From the NCBI GenBank assembly GCA_028283655.1, contig JAPWKE010000003.1, positions 1,178,001 through 1,242,000 on the forward strand: 64,000 nt of DNA. The letters run 5' to 3'. Positions 17,470-26,915 of the stretch are shown piece by piece; position 1 is the first letter of the stretch; the number at the start of each line of letters is the position of its first letter. Both the position numbers and the translations under genes were made by a program. The stretch comes from Acidobacteriaceae bacterium (GTDB taxonomy: Bacteria > Acidobacteriota > Terriglobia > Terriglobales > Acidobacteriaceae). A model generated the notes under the pieces. It ran no database searches, had not been told where the DNA came from, and was given only the letters and a program-made list of their open reading frames with translations.

Positions 17470-20400
17470 ATGAAATTCCACCTCAAATCCGGCCGCTGCA
17501 CGCGTCCTGCGCTCTATGCGCTGGCTGCTGTCGCAATCACGGCTGGCTCTGCTACGGCACACGCTCAGTTCCGTACTTCGATCCAGGGTACCGTTACCGA
17601 TCCCTCAGGCGCTGTTATTCCCAACGCCAAGCTGGATCTGAAGGATAACCAGACCAACCAGGTCCGCAGCATCGTTTCCGATGCCAGCGGCGTCTTCACC
17701 TTCCAAGCGCTTCCCGCCGATCACTTCACCCTGACCATCACCAGCACAGGCTTCAAGAAGAAGGTTTATAGCGACCTGACCTTCATCCCTGAGCAGGCCA
17801 ACTCTCTGCAGGTTCAGCTCGACCTGGGGGCTGCGGATACGACGATCAACGTCGACGCTTCGACCGTCCCAGTGATCGATACGCAGACCTCGAATATCGG
17901 CGCGACGATCTCCGCCAACCAGATCCAGCACATGCCGGTCTTCAACAACGACGTCTTCACGCTCAGCCAACTGGCCCCCGGCGTTGTGGCCGACGGTGCA
18001 CAGAGTGCTGGTGGCGGCGTCTTCACGAACCCTGGCAACCAGGGCCCAGGTGGTTCGACCAGCAGCGGTGCACGTCCGACGGAAAATGGTGTTCAGGCCA
18101 ACGCTAACGGTCAGAACTACAGCAACAACGGAATTTCGCTTGACGGTATCAGCACCGTTTCGGCGGTCTGGGGCGGAACGACGATCATCACCCCGAACCC
18201 TGACTCTGTAGACAACGTTCGTGTTGTAACGAACAACTACGATGCTGAAGACGGTCGCTTCGCTGGCGCCCAGACTCTTGTCACATCGAAGTCTGGTACA
18301 AACCAGCTGCATGGATCGGCCTTCCTTTCGATTCATCGCCCTGGCTTGAATGCTTACAACAAGCAGACGATCGCTTCTCAAACGCCCCAGCGCAATAACG
18401 CGCGCTTCAACTACTACGGCGGAACGCTGGGCGGTCCGATCTGGAAGGACAAGGTTTTTGCGTTCTTCTCGTTTGAGTCAAGCCCGCAGACCTCTAATAC
18501 AACGGGTCTCGCCTGGTACGAAACGCCGGCCTTCCGCGCACTTGCTCAGACGGGCAGCATCGCATCAACGTATCTGGGACAGACTGGTGGCGTTCCCAAC
18601 GGAACGCTCGTTGCGAACCAGCCGACTTGCGCGGACGCTGGCCGTTCGACAGCAAACTGCGCAGTCATCGCAGGTCAGGGTCTTGATATCGGTTCTCGTT
18701 TGACCGGCGCTCTCGGAACGCAGGATCTTACGACCGATGGCACGAACCAGAACCCTGGTGTTGGTGGCGGCCTCGACGGCGTTGCTGATATCGCTTACTA
18801 CAACACGGTCAATCCCACGTCTTCCTACTACCGCCAGTTCAACGGTCGTCTGGATGCGAACGTGACGAACAAGGATCACCTTGCCTTCACGATCTACTGG
18901 GTACCGCAGGGCGATAGCACCTACACCGGTGGAACTCGCGATTACAACTACTTCGTTCACAATCAGGTCAGCCAGGCCATGTCGACGATCTGGGATCACA
19001 CGTTTACGCCGACTTTCGTCAACGAAGCTCGTGCAAACGTCTCAGGCTGGCGCTGGAACGAATTCACGTCCAATCCGCAGCAGCTTGTAGGTCTTGCACC
19101 AGCCGCGTTTGACGTCAACTTCGGTACGGCTTCCACCTCAACGATGAGCCAGTTCGGTACCTCCATCGGTTCGCATCTTGACCAATGGACGATCGCTTAC
19201 AAGGATGTAGCCACGAAGACACTCGGCAGCCACACGATCAAGTTTGGCGCAGAGTATACCGGCCTGCACTACCTGCTCGATCCAACAGCGCAGCCGACCT
19301 ACGACTTCTACAACGTATGGGACTTCCTCAACGATGCTCCCTACAAGGAGTCTGGCAACTTCAACTACCAGACGGGCAAGCCCGGTGGTGTGCGTCAGGA
19401 CGAGCGTGAGAACCTGTGGGGCGGATTCATCCAGGACGACTGGAAGATCAAGCCGAACATGACTCTGCACGCAGGTCTTCGTTACTCCTACTTTGGCGCT
19501 CTCTACTCCAAGCAAAACGCGCTTCCTTCGATCACGCTCGGCTCAGGAGCTAGTGCCTTCACAAACATGCGCGCGGTTCAGGGACACAATCTCTGGAATC
19601 CTGATAAGTACAACTTCGGTCCTCAGCTTGGTTTCAACTGGAGCCCGGAGATGTTCAACAACAAGATGGTCGTTCGCGCTGGCTATGGCCTCTCGTTCAA
19701 CCAGAGCGAAATTGCGATCACTGCGAACACTGGCTATAACCCGCCGGTTCAAAACTCCATTACCTTCCAGTTCAACTCTCCGTCGAACTCAGGTACCAAC
19801 GGCAGCCAGATTCTCTACGCTGTTTCGAGCGACCTGAACTCGACAAACGGCTTCCCCGCGAATCCGAATGCGGTTACGTCGTACAACACGAACAGCTTGC
19901 CGACTGCCGGCAATGCAAGCATGACCATCCTCGGCGATGGAAACGGCAAGTACCCCACGATCTATGTTCAGCATTACTCGGCTGATGTGGAGTACCAGTT
20001 CCCGTTCCAGATCGTTGCCTCGTTGGGCTATCAGGGTAGCGTTTCTCGCCACCTCATCACTCAGCAGACACCGAATGCCTACGCAGTCGTTCGTGGCTAC
20101 ACGCTCAACCCCCTCGTTCCGAACGGTGGTGGCAGCGTTTACCTGAACGCAGGCAGCGCAAACAACAACTCGATGCTGGTCGAAGTGAAGCACCCATTCG
20201 CGCATCACTTCACCATCGATGGTCAGTTCCAGTGGGCAAAGAGCCTTGATGTCAATGGCTCGGGCCCGTACTCGGAAGATGCTTACTACCCGGCTAACGC
20301 TGGATCGTCGTATGGTCCTTCGGACTTCAACGTCGGCAAGATGGGTAAGGTCTATGGCCTCTGGCAGCCAGTCTTCTTCCATGGCGACAAGCGTTGGATT

Positions 20401-21018
20401 GAAAAGATTGCTGGCGGCTGGTCGCTTAGCGGTATCTTCAACTGGCACACAGGCTATCCCTTCTCGCCGTCGTATGGCATCAGCCAGTCGCTGTATTGCA
20501 ACAGCTGCGGTTACACCTCGCTTCGTCCTTACTACAACGGCCGCGGTGGCAACGATCACAGTAACAATGCGTTCATTCATGGAACGAACTTCCAGAACAC
20601 AGGCACGGCCACCACGCAGACTGCAACCGTTAACGGCAACGCGAACACCGTTGTTGCTTACAACGATAACTACTTCAACATTGCAAACTTCACGAACTCG
20701 ATCACCTGGCAGAACGCTGCTGGTGGCGTAACCCCGACACAGGCACTGCCGAACCCTGCAGGAATGCGTCGCAACGGGTTCGTCGGTCCGAGCTATCGTG
20801 ACGTGGATATGTCGCTCGTCAAGGCATTCGGCGTTCCTAACACTCGCCTGCTGGGTGACAACGCTAAGCTCGAGCTTCGTGCTGATGCGCTCAACCTCTT
20901 CAATCTGTTGAACCTCAACCCCAGCAGTGTTACGACCGCAATCGGATCTGGTTTCGGAAGCGATGTCGTTGCTCTGAGTGGTCGTCAAATTACCTTCCAG
21001 GCTCGCTTCAGCTTCTAA
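17470..21018 (+). CDS. TonB-dependent receptor with carboxypeptidase-like regulatory domain
   Basis: 1182 residues from ATG 17470, preceded by GGAGG six bases upstream. Signal peptide ALAAVAITAGSATAHAQ, then a CarboxypepD_reg-like domain (residues about 35-115: IQGTVTDPSGAVIPNAKLDL), a plug (SQLAPGVVADGA, NGISLDGISTVSAVWGG) and a long barrel rich in Tyr, Asn and aromatic strands, ending with the terminal-strand pattern ITFQARFSF. This giant OAR-type receptor is expanded in Acidobacteriota and imports large ligands, often glycans. The neighbours GH39 and GH144-like suggest an oligosaccharide. Cysteines in the region CNSCG are unusual for such a barrel. Confidence 0.92.
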   Translation: MKFHLKSGRCTRPALYALAAVAITAGSATAHAQFRTSIQGTVTDPSGAVIPNAKLDLKDNQTNQVRSIVSDASGVFTFQALPADHFTLTITSTGFKKKVYSDLTFIPEQANSLQVQLDLGAADTTINVDASTVPVIDTQTSNIGATISANQIQHMPVFNNDVFTLSQLAPGVVADGAQSAGGGVFTNPGNQGPGGSTSSGARPTENGVQANANGQNYSNNGISLDGISTVSAVWGGTTIITPNPDSVDNVRVVTNNYDAEDGRFAGAQTLVTSKSGTNQLHGSAFLSIHRPGLNAYNKQTIASQTPQRNNARFNYYGGTLGGPIWKDKVFAFFSFESSPQTSNTTGLAWYETPAFRALAQTGSIASTYLGQTGGVPNGTLVANQPTCADAGRSTANCAVIAGQGLDIGSRLTGALGTQDLTTDGTNQNPGVGGGLDGVADIAYYNTVNPTSSYYRQFNGRLDANVTNKDHLAFTIYWVPQGDSTYTGGTRDYNYFVHNQVSQAMSTIWDHTFTPTFVNEARANVSGWRWNEFTSNPQQLVGLAPAAFDVNFGTASTSTMSQFGTSIGSHLDQWTIAYKDVATKTLGSHTIKFGAEYTGLHYLLDPTAQPTYDFYNVWDFLNDAPYKESGNFNYQTGKPGGVRQDERENLWGGFIQDDWKIKPNMTLHAGLRYSYFGALYSKQNALPSITLGSGASAFTNMRAVQGHNLWNPDKYNFGPQLGFNWSPEMFNNKMVVRAGYGLSFNQSEIAITANTGYNPPVQNSITFQFNSPSNSGTNGSQILYAVSSDLNSTNGFPANPNAVTSYNTNSLPTAGNASMTILGDGNGKYPTIYVQHYSADVEYQFPFQIVASLGYQGSVSRHLITQQTPNAYAVVRGYTLNPLVPNGGGSVYLNAGSANNNSMLVEVKHPFAHHFTIDGQFQWAKSLDVNGSGPYSEDAYYPANAGSSYGPSDFNVGKMGKVYGLWQPVFFHGDKRWIEKIAGGWSLSGIFNWHTGYPFSPSYGISQSLYCNSCGYTSLRPYYNGRGGNDHSNNAFIHGTNFQNTGTATTQTATVNGNANTVVAYNDNYFNIANFTNSITWQNAAGGVTPTQALPNPAGMRRNGFVGPSYRDVDMSLVKAFGVPNTRLLGDNAKLELRADALNLFNLLNLNPSSVTTAIGSGFGSDVVALSGRQITFQARFSF

Positions 21019-21042
21019 GCGAGTCCGGTTCTTGCATCCCTG

Positions 21043-21085
21043 AGAGCATGCCGGCAAATTCACTGCCGGCATGCTCTTTCCTTTT
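21043..21085 (+). terminator. Hairpin between TonB receptor and GH39 gene
   Basis: AGAGCATGCCGGCA (21043-21056), loop AATTCAC, and its perfect complement to 21077, followed by TTCCTTTT. It may end most receptor transcripts and lower expression of the enzymes downstream. Confidence 0.85.
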
Positions 21086-21118
21086 GTGCTCCTGTTGAAC
21101 ACTTCAGAGGTTTAGCCC

Positions 21119-22705
21119 ATGCGCGCCCGCACCCTCGCTCTCTCGACCGCCGCTCTTGCCGGACTCCTTTTGTCCAACGCCCCACTTCGTGCTCAGCAAG
21201 CCGAAACCCTCACCATCGACGCGAAAGCCGCAACGACTCCCTTTCCCCATTTCTGGGAGCAGACCTTCGGCTCTGGTCGCGCCATCCTCTCCTTGCGTGA
21301 CGACTACCGTCAGGACCTTCGCACCGTGAAGAGCGCGACCGACTTCAAGTCCGTCCGCTTCCACGGCATTCTCATGGATGAAGTCGGCATCTACGACCCT
21401 GACCGCCGCACCGTAGCCTTCGCGCAGATGAAAAACAGCGAAGCCGTCACCGACGGTACGGGCGAATATAACTTCTCGTATCTTGACCAGATCTACGACG
21501 GTCTCCTCGCGCAGAACGTTCGTCCGTTCGTCGAGTTGAGCTTCATGCCGCGCAAGCTCGCGGCTGACACGAGCAAGGTGCATCCCTTCTGGTATCACCC
21601 CTACGTCTCCCCGCCGAAGGACTACAAAGCCTGGGACAAGATGATTGCTGCGATGGCGCAGCATCTGGTCGACCGGTACGGCATCGACGAAGTTGCTACC
21701 TGGAAGTTCGAAGTCTGGAACGAACCCAACCTCGACTTCTGGGGTGGTGATCCGAAGCAGGCAACTTACTTCGAGCTCTACGACCACACCGCACGCGCCA
21801 TCAAGTCCGTATCGCCGCGTCTTGTGATTGGCGGCCCTGCCACGGCGCAAGCCGCATGGGTCACGCCCTTCCTTGCCCATGTGAAGGCGGAGAATGTTCC
21901 TATCGACTTTGTCTCGACCCATGTCTATGCAAACGACACAGCAGACAACGTTCTGGGAACAAATGAAAATATCCCGCGCGACAAGATGGTCTGGCGTGCC
22001 GTCGAGATGGTCCACAAGCAGATTCTTGCTTCGCCTTATCCGAAGCTCCCGCTGATCTTCTCTGAGTACAACGCCAGTTATGCGAATGAGCCGAACGTCA
22101 CGGACTCGCCTTACATCGGGCCGTGGCTTGCAAACACCATCCGCCAGGTCGACGGCCTTGTCGACAACATGGCGTACTGGTGCTTCTCGGATGTCTTCGA
22201 AGAAGGCGGTGTCGTTCGCACGCCCTTCTACGGCGGCTTTGGTCTGCTCGCTGCAGATAGCATCCCTAAGGCTTCGCTGAATGACTTCCGCATTCTCCAT
22301 CGCCTCGGCGATCGCCGCATTGCGGTGGACTCGGAGTCTGCGCTTGCGACGACAACGAAGAACGAGCTTTCGATTGCGCTCTGGAACTACGCGCCTCCGG
22401 TCGGCACGGGAGCGAAATACACCATGCCCAAAGGTCCCGCTGGGCCAGATAAGGTATTCCATCTTGACCTGAAGAACTCTCCTTCGCGTGATGCGGAGCT
22501 CTGGCGCGTTGACTGGGACCACAGCAACGTCTTGAAAGAGTACGACGCGATGGGACGCCCGCAAGGCTCGCTGACGCGTGAGCAGATCACGCGCCTGCAG
22601 AAGGCTGGTGCACTCGCAGCTCCTGAGCATGTCCATCTCGACCATGGCAAGCTCGACGTCACTGTTCCCGCTCAGGGACTCGCTGTTCTTCTCTTCACCA
22701 AGTAA
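21119..22705 (+). CDS. Glycoside hydrolase family 39 (beta-xylosidase type)
   Basis: 528 residues with a signal peptide (LALSTAALAGLLLSNAPLRAQ). The retaining-glycosidase residues are visible: acid/base Glu in FEVWNEPNLDFW and nucleophile Glu in LIFSEYNASY, both in the GH39 context; SFMPRKLA and GGPATAQAAWV are further family segments. GH39 enzymes release xylose or related sugars from oligosaccharides. AGAGG lies nine bases before the ATG. It follows the TonB receptor and precedes the GH144-like gene by 12 bases, so the three act on one glycan. Substrate not determinable from sequence alone. Confidence 0.92.
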   Translation: MRARTLALSTAALAGLLLSNAPLRAQQAETLTIDAKAATTPFPHFWEQTFGSGRAILSLRDDYRQDLRTVKSATDFKSVRFHGILMDEVGIYDPDRRTVAFAQMKNSEAVTDGTGEYNFSYLDQIYDGLLAQNVRPFVELSFMPRKLAADTSKVHPFWYHPYVSPPKDYKAWDKMIAAMAQHLVDRYGIDEVATWKFEVWNEPNLDFWGGDPKQATYFELYDHTARAIKSVSPRLVIGGPATAQAAWVTPFLAHVKAENVPIDFVSTHVYANDTADNVLGTNENIPRDKMVWRAVEMVHKQILASPYPKLPLIFSEYNASYANEPNVTDSPYIGPWLANTIRQVDGLVDNMAYWCFSDVFEEGGVVRTPFYGGFGLLAADSIPKASLNDFRILHRLGDRRIAVDSESALATTTKNELSIALWNYAPPVGTGAKYTMPKGPAGPDKVFHLDLKNSPSRDAELWRVDWDHSNVLKEYDAMGRPQGSLTREQITRLQKAGALAAPEHVHLDHGKLDVTVPAQGLAVLLFTK

Positions 22706-22717
22706 AAGGCGAAACAA

Positions 22718-23995
22718 GTGCAAAGAAGAAATCTTCTCCGACTTATGGCAGGCGCAGCGATTGCGCCTGTCATCCCTTCTCTTGCCTGGGCGGCACCAGC
22801 CTCCACGCTCAGCAAAGAGGACGATGCTTTCCTCGACGATATGCAGCGCCGCGGCCTTCGTTACTTCTGGGAGCAGGCCAGCCCGAAGACGGGTCAAGTG
22901 CTTGACCGCGCTCGCTGGGATAACAACACAGGCAAAATCGATTCGCGCCCCATGGCAAGCATCGCCTGCACAGGCTTCGCGCTTACCGCGTTCTGTATCG
23001 CCGATAAGCGTGGCTACATGCCCCGCGCACAGCTCGTCGAGCGTGTGCGCAATACGCTTCGCTTCCATGTAAACAAGATGGAGAACGTGCACGGCTTCTT
23101 CTCGCACTTCAATGATGTGGAGCTTGGCTATCCGTATCAAGGCAGCGAAATTTCGCCGATCGATACAACGCTGCTTCTCTGCGGTGTGCTCACGGCTCGC
23201 GAACACTTCAAAAGCGATGCAGAGATTCACCGCCTGGCCACCGAACTCTACTCACGCATCGAGTGGCCCTGGATGCTCAACGGTGGCACGACCTTCGCGA
23301 TGGGCTATCGCAACAACCGCTTCATCGACTCGCGCTGGGACCACTTCTGCGAGCTCATGATGATGGTGCTGCTGGCCATCGGCTCACCCACGCATCCTGT
23401 TGAGCCCAGCGCATGGGACGCCTTCACGCGCCCCGTGATGAAGTTTGAGGATTACAGCTACATCTCCTCGCACGATCCTCTCTTCGTTCATCAGTACAGC
23501 CATGCGTACTTCGACTTCCGCAATAAGCGTGACAAGTACGCAAACTACTTCGAAAACTCGATCACCGCAACCAAGGCGCACGAGGCCTGGTGCCTCTCGC
23601 TCGGCAAGCCGTATTCGGAAGACTACTGGGGCATCTCGGCATCAGACTCAGCCAACGGATATCAAGCCTGGGGTGGCCCGCCGAAGCTCGGTACCGTTGA
23701 TGGTTCGGTGGTGCCCTACGCCACGGCGGGCTCGCTTCCCTTCACGCCAGATGCTTGTATGCGTGTGCAGAAGTCGCTCAAGGCAAAGTACGGCAGCAAG
23801 GTTTATGGCCGTTACGGTTTCCGGGATGCTTTTCATCCGGACGCAAACTGGTACGACGCCGACGTGCTTGGCATTGACCTCGGCATTAGCGTTGTCATGG
23901 CTGAGAATCTTCGCAGCGGCTTTGTCTGGGACACGTTCATGAAGAACCCGGAAGTGAAGATCGCGATGAGCAAGGCAGGCTTCCGGCCCGAATAA
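22718..23995 (+). CDS. Glucoamylase-family (PF10091-type, GH144-like) secreted enzyme
   Basis: 425 residues starting with GTG (AAGG upstream). The N-terminus MQRRNLLRLMAGAAIAP looks like a Tat signal. The body has an alpha/alpha-barrel pattern with family segments: RGLRYFWEQASPKTG, GFFSHFNDVE, SEISPIDTTLLLCG, the WGISASDSANGY block, and FRDAFHPDANWYDAD. Proteins of this family include endo-beta-1,2-glucanases (GH144); the true substrate here is unknown. The gene is 12 bases after GH39 and closes the operon; an inverted repeat follows. Confidence 0.82.
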   Translation: MQRRNLLRLMAGAAIAPVIPSLAWAAPASTLSKEDDAFLDDMQRRGLRYFWEQASPKTGQVLDRARWDNNTGKIDSRPMASIACTGFALTAFCIADKRGYMPRAQLVERVRNTLRFHVNKMENVHGFFSHFNDVELGYPYQGSEISPIDTTLLLCGVLTAREHFKSDAEIHRLATELYSRIEWPWMLNGGTTFAMGYRNNRFIDSRWDHFCELMMMVLLAIGSPTHPVEPSAWDAFTRPVMKFEDYSYISSHDPLFVHQYSHAYFDFRNKRDKYANYFENSITATKAHEAWCLSLGKPYSEDYWGISASDSANGYQAWGGPPKLGTVDGSVVPYATAGSLPFTPDACMRVQKSLKAKYGSKVYGRYGFRDAFHPDANWYDADVLGIDLGISVVMAENLRSGFVWDTFMKNPEVKIAMSKAGFRPE

Positions 23996-24022
23996 CTTCG
24001 TGCACTTTGCGTCTTAGACTTT

Positions 24023-24082
24023 GCGTACTTTGCGTTAGGGTTCTTCGCCTTTACAGGCAGCAGACTTCAACGCAAAGTACGC
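24023..24082. repeat. Inverted repeat with CTTTGCGT units between convergent genes
   Basis: GCGTACTTTGCGTT (24023-24036) and its perfect complement (24069-24082) flank a 32-base loop. The motif CTTTGCGT also occurs twice just before (24005 and 24019), so it looks like a dispersed intergenic element as well as a possible bidirectional terminator. Confidence 0.65.
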
Positions 24083-24117
24083 ATCAATATCTGATGCTAT
24101 GTCCGCGAGGTTCTTAC

Positions 24118-25125
24118 TTAGGCCAGCGACTTCGGCGGAGCAGGTGCATAGCCATTCGCTACAAACCACTTGCAGGCGGCCTGCAGCGCATCATCCACAG
24201 GCATCACCCGAAGGCCGAGTTCACGCTCGGCCTTTGCCGCAGACGCGAACATCATCTTCTTGCCCATGCGCACTGCTTCCACCGTTGCTCGCGGCTCTTT
24301 ACCGCGCAGCTTGCCCGTGAAGATCTCTTCAAAGAACGCGTACACCATCGCTACACTATGCGGCACCTTGTGCGATGGCGAAGGCAGACCGCTGATCGCA
24401 GCAAGCTTGTCCAGAATCTGCTTCAGCGTCAGGTTCTCTCCGCCAAGGATGTAGCGCTCGCCCGGGCGGCCCACGTTCAAAGCCGCAAGATGGATGCGAG
24501 CAATCTCTTCGACGTCGACAAGGTTCAAACCCGTCTCAACATAAGCCGGAAAATTACAATTCAGAAAGTCGACAAGGATGCGCCCGGTAGGCGTAGGTTT
24601 CACATCCATCGGCCCGATCGGGGTCGTCGGATTCAGGATCATGACATCCTGCCCTGCCTCCGCAGCCTTCAGCGCTTCCTGCTCGCCCAGCCACTTCGAC
24701 CGCTTGTAATGCCCGATCATGTCAGCTTCGCTGACCGGCGTCGTCTCGTCCACAATGGTGCCGTCGGTCTTGAAGCCCATCGTCGCCACCGAACTCGTGT
24801 ACACCACGCGACGCACGCCAGCTTCGCGTGAGAGACGCAGCAACTCACGCGTGCCGTCTACATTGGCTTTGTACATGTCCGCCGGATCAGGAACCCACAG
24901 GCGGTAATCCGCAGCAACGTGCAGCACCGCATCCACACCCTGCAATGCGGCTGCAAAGGACGAAGGATTCCGCAGGTCGCCTGTTACAAGCTCTGCACTC
25001 TTCGGTAAATTGGTCAGGATTGACGTTGGCCGTACGAGAAGCCGCAGCTCGAAGCCCTGCTCTGCCGCAAGCCGCGCCACATGGGAGCCGACGAAGCCTG
25101 TAGCTCCGGTGATGAAAAGCTTCAT
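24118..25125 (-). CDS. hpnA: Hopanoid-associated sugar epimerase-like protein
   Basis: 335 residues of the extended short-chain dehydrogenase family. The NAD-binding motif is FITGATGFVGSHVARL; the family signatures VLHVAADYRLW, VYTSSVATMG (Ser) and HYKRSKWLGE (Tyr and Lys of the YxxxK catalytic pair, as YKRSK) are present. HYKRSKWLGEQEAL and the ADYRLWVPD stretch match HpnA, a protein encoded in most hopanoid clusters whose exact reaction is not settled. It ends the block, 9 bases after an unknown gene, and is last before the convergent GH144-like gene. Confidence 0.88.
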   Translation of the reverse strand: MKLFITGATGFVGSHVARLAAEQGFELRLLVRPTSILTNLPKSAELVTGDLRNPSSFAAALQGVDAVLHVAADYRLWVPDPADMYKANVDGTRELLRLSREAGVRRVVYTSSVATMGFKTDGTIVDETTPVSEADMIGHYKRSKWLGEQEALKAAEAGQDVMILNPTTPIGPMDVKPTPTGRILVDFLNCNFPAYVETGLNLVDVEEIARIHLAALNVGRPGERYILGGENLTLKQILDKLAAISGLPSPSHKVPHSVAMVYAFFEEIFTGKLRGKEPRATVEAVRMGKKMMFASAAKAERELGLRVMPVDDALQAACKWFVANGYAPAPPKSLA

Positions 25126-25134
25126 CGCAGTAGC

Positions 25135-25602
25135 CTAGTCCAGCTTCTCAGGCTCGATCTGAATGTTCGTCTCGCCCGCAGCCTTCTTCTCCCAGTACTT
25201 CTTTACCCAGGCTTCGAAGGTCCTGCCGGCAGCCGTATCGCGCCCGGAGAAGTTCAACGCTGCGATCTCCGAGTACGGAATCATCACACGCTGAATAGCC
25301 GTCGTCGTGGTGCCCTTTGCAGGTGTCGGCATAATCCGCACAACGGAGGTCTCGAGCGTAGTGCCCGTGCGACGGTCGTAGAGGTAACCCTCGACAACAG
25401 TGCCGTCCTTGCGCGTGATTGTCACATCGCCGCGATAATCAAATGCCTTCTCAAGCACTTCACGCACTTCCGACTCTGACGCCAGTGACGGGATCCAGCC
25501 TTCGAGGTTCTCGCGTTCGCGGCCGGCGATGACTTCGATGTCATCCTGCGACTGGTGCTGAAGCTGCTCGATCTTGAGGTGTTCCTGCTGGTCGGTCGCC
25601 AT
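25135..25602 (-). CDS. Unknown protein of the hopanoid cluster (155 residues)
   Basis: Start at ATG 25602, with AAGGAAG upstream; a longer frame from 25626 is less likely. No signal peptide or membrane helix. The N-terminal third is acidic and Gln-rich (EHLKIEQLQHQSQDDIEVI), the middle has a compact beta-rich region (DVTITRKDGTVVEGYLYDRR, MIPYSEIAALNFSG) reminiscent of an Sm/LSm-like or PRC-like barrel that reads a KDG turn, and the C-terminus is a charged helix. I do not recognise a family with confidence. It is directly between hpnH and hpnA (9 bases before hpnA), so a role tied to hopanoid side-chain formation or membrane regulation is inferred from position only. Confidence 0.75.
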   Translation of the reverse strand: MATDQQEHLKIEQLQHQSQDDIEVIAGRERENLEGWIPSLASESEVREVLEKAFDYRGDVTITRKDGTVVEGYLYDRRTGTTLETSVVRIMPTPAKGTTTTAIQRVMIPYSEIAALNFSGRDTAAGRTFEAWVKKYWEKKAAGETNIQIEPEKLD

Positions 25603-25685
25603 CGTCTTCCTTGCCTTCTTCTTCAAATGAAGAGCGCGAAACCGGCGGCCTCGCGCTCTGAAGTACTCTTTGCTACTAACGTGCT

Positions 25686-26843
25686 TTAGTCGCCCGAAAC
25701 GGTCGACGTTTCCTGAATGCTCGTCTTCACCACGACGTTCGTGGTGTTGCCGTTAGCGATCTGCACCAGCGGACCATGCGTCTGTGCGGGCCACTCGTTC
25801 AGCAGCTTCATCGCATCGGCATCTTCGTAGGTCGGCTTGAACATGTAGCGCTTTGCGGTCTGGATAAAGCCCTTCAGCGAGCTGAAGTTGTAATCCACCG
25901 CCGAGGCTTCATGACCAGAGTGCACCATGCAGTTCGCGCAACGCGGGTTACCGCTCTTGGCGCCGTAGTTCTCCCACTCGGTCGCTTCCATCAACTCCTG
26001 GAAGGTGTCCGCGTAGCCGTCCTGCAGCAGGTAGCAAGGCTTCTGCCAGCCAAAAATCGAGTACGTCGGCATGCCCCACGGTGTGCACTCAAAGTTCTGT
26101 TTGCCCATCAGGAACTCGGAGAAGAGCGGATGTGTATTGAACTCCCAGCTCTTCTTGCGGTTCGAAAGGATAGCGCGGAACATACGACGCGACTTTGCCT
26201 TGCCCAGGAAGTGCTGCTGGTCGGGGGCCTTGTCGTACGTGTAGCCAGGCGAAACCATCATGCTCTCAACGCCAGCTTCCATGAGCTGGTCGAAGTGGCG
26301 GCGAACCGAGTTTGGGTCAGCGCCATCGAAGAGAGTCGTGTTCGTCGTGACGCGGAAGCCCGCATCCACAGCTGCACGAATGCCGCCCATTGCGATGTCG
26401 TAGCCACCCTCGCGGCAAACGCCGAAGTCGTGGTGCTCGCGTTCGCCATCGACGTGTACCGAGAACGACAGGTACTTCGAGGGCTTGAAGAGATGCAGCT
26501 TTTCCTTCAGCAGCAGCGCGTTCGTGCACATGTACACATACTTCTTGCGCGCTACCAGACCAGCGACGATCTCCGGCATCTGCGGATGCAGCAGCGGTTC
26601 TCCACCCGGGATGGAAACCATCGGGGTATCGCATTCTTCAGCAGCAGCCCAGCACTGTTCGGGCGTCAGCTCAGCCTTCAGAATGTGTGCCGGGTACTGG
26701 ATCTTGCCGCAGCCTGCACACGCGAGGTTACAGCGGAACAGCGGTTCCAGCATCATCACCAACGGGTAACGCTTGCGGCCCTTCAGCTTTTGCTTCAGGA
26801 CGTAGGACATTACGGTGAACGCTTGGGAAACGGGTACGGCCAT
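25686..26843 (-). CDS. hpnH: Adenosyl-hopene transferase (radical SAM)
   Basis: 385 residues. The radical SAM cluster motif CNLACAGC (CxxxCxxC) is followed by SIPGGEPLLHPQMPEI, the GGE motif that binds the SAM amino group. Segments CGKIQYPAHILK, FSVHVDGEREHHD and the C-terminal CANCMVHSGHE match HpnH. The enzyme joins the adenosyl radical to diploptene, giving adenosylhopane, the first step to extended C35 hopanoids. It sits 83 bases before the unknown 155-residue gene and after an unknown membrane protein, in the same strand as shc. Confidence 0.95.
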   Translation of the reverse strand: MAVPVSQAFTVMSYVLKQKLKGRKRYPLVMMLEPLFRCNLACAGCGKIQYPAHILKAELTPEQCWAAAEECDTPMVSIPGGEPLLHPQMPEIVAGLVARKKYVYMCTNALLLKEKLHLFKPSKYLSFSVHVDGEREHHDFGVCREGGYDIAMGGIRAAVDAGFRVTTNTTLFDGADPNSVRRHFDQLMEAGVESMMVSPGYTYDKAPDQQHFLGKAKSRRMFRAILSNRKKSWEFNTHPLFSEFLMGKQNFECTPWGMPTYSIFGWQKPCYLLQDGYADTFQELMEATEWENYGAKSGNPRCANCMVHSGHEASAVDYNFSSLKGFIQTAKRYMFKPTYEDADAMKLLNEWPAQTHGPLVQIANGNTTNVVVKTSIQETSTVSGD

Positions 26844-26915
26844 GCGGTGGTTGCTCCTCTTACCAGTTTACTAGATGTGCAGCCCCTTCACGACGATGCA
26901 GGGGTATCTAGGGCA

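Noticed and set aside
19789-21102. 437-residue open frame opposite the TonB receptor
   Set aside because: Antisense shadow with Val/Arg/Glu bias; no recognised motif.
21104-23230. 708-residue open frame opposite GH39 and the GH144-like gene
   Set aside because: It is antisense to genes with clear catalytic motifs; the product is Arg/His/Val-rich without domains, as expected from G+C-driven shadow frames.
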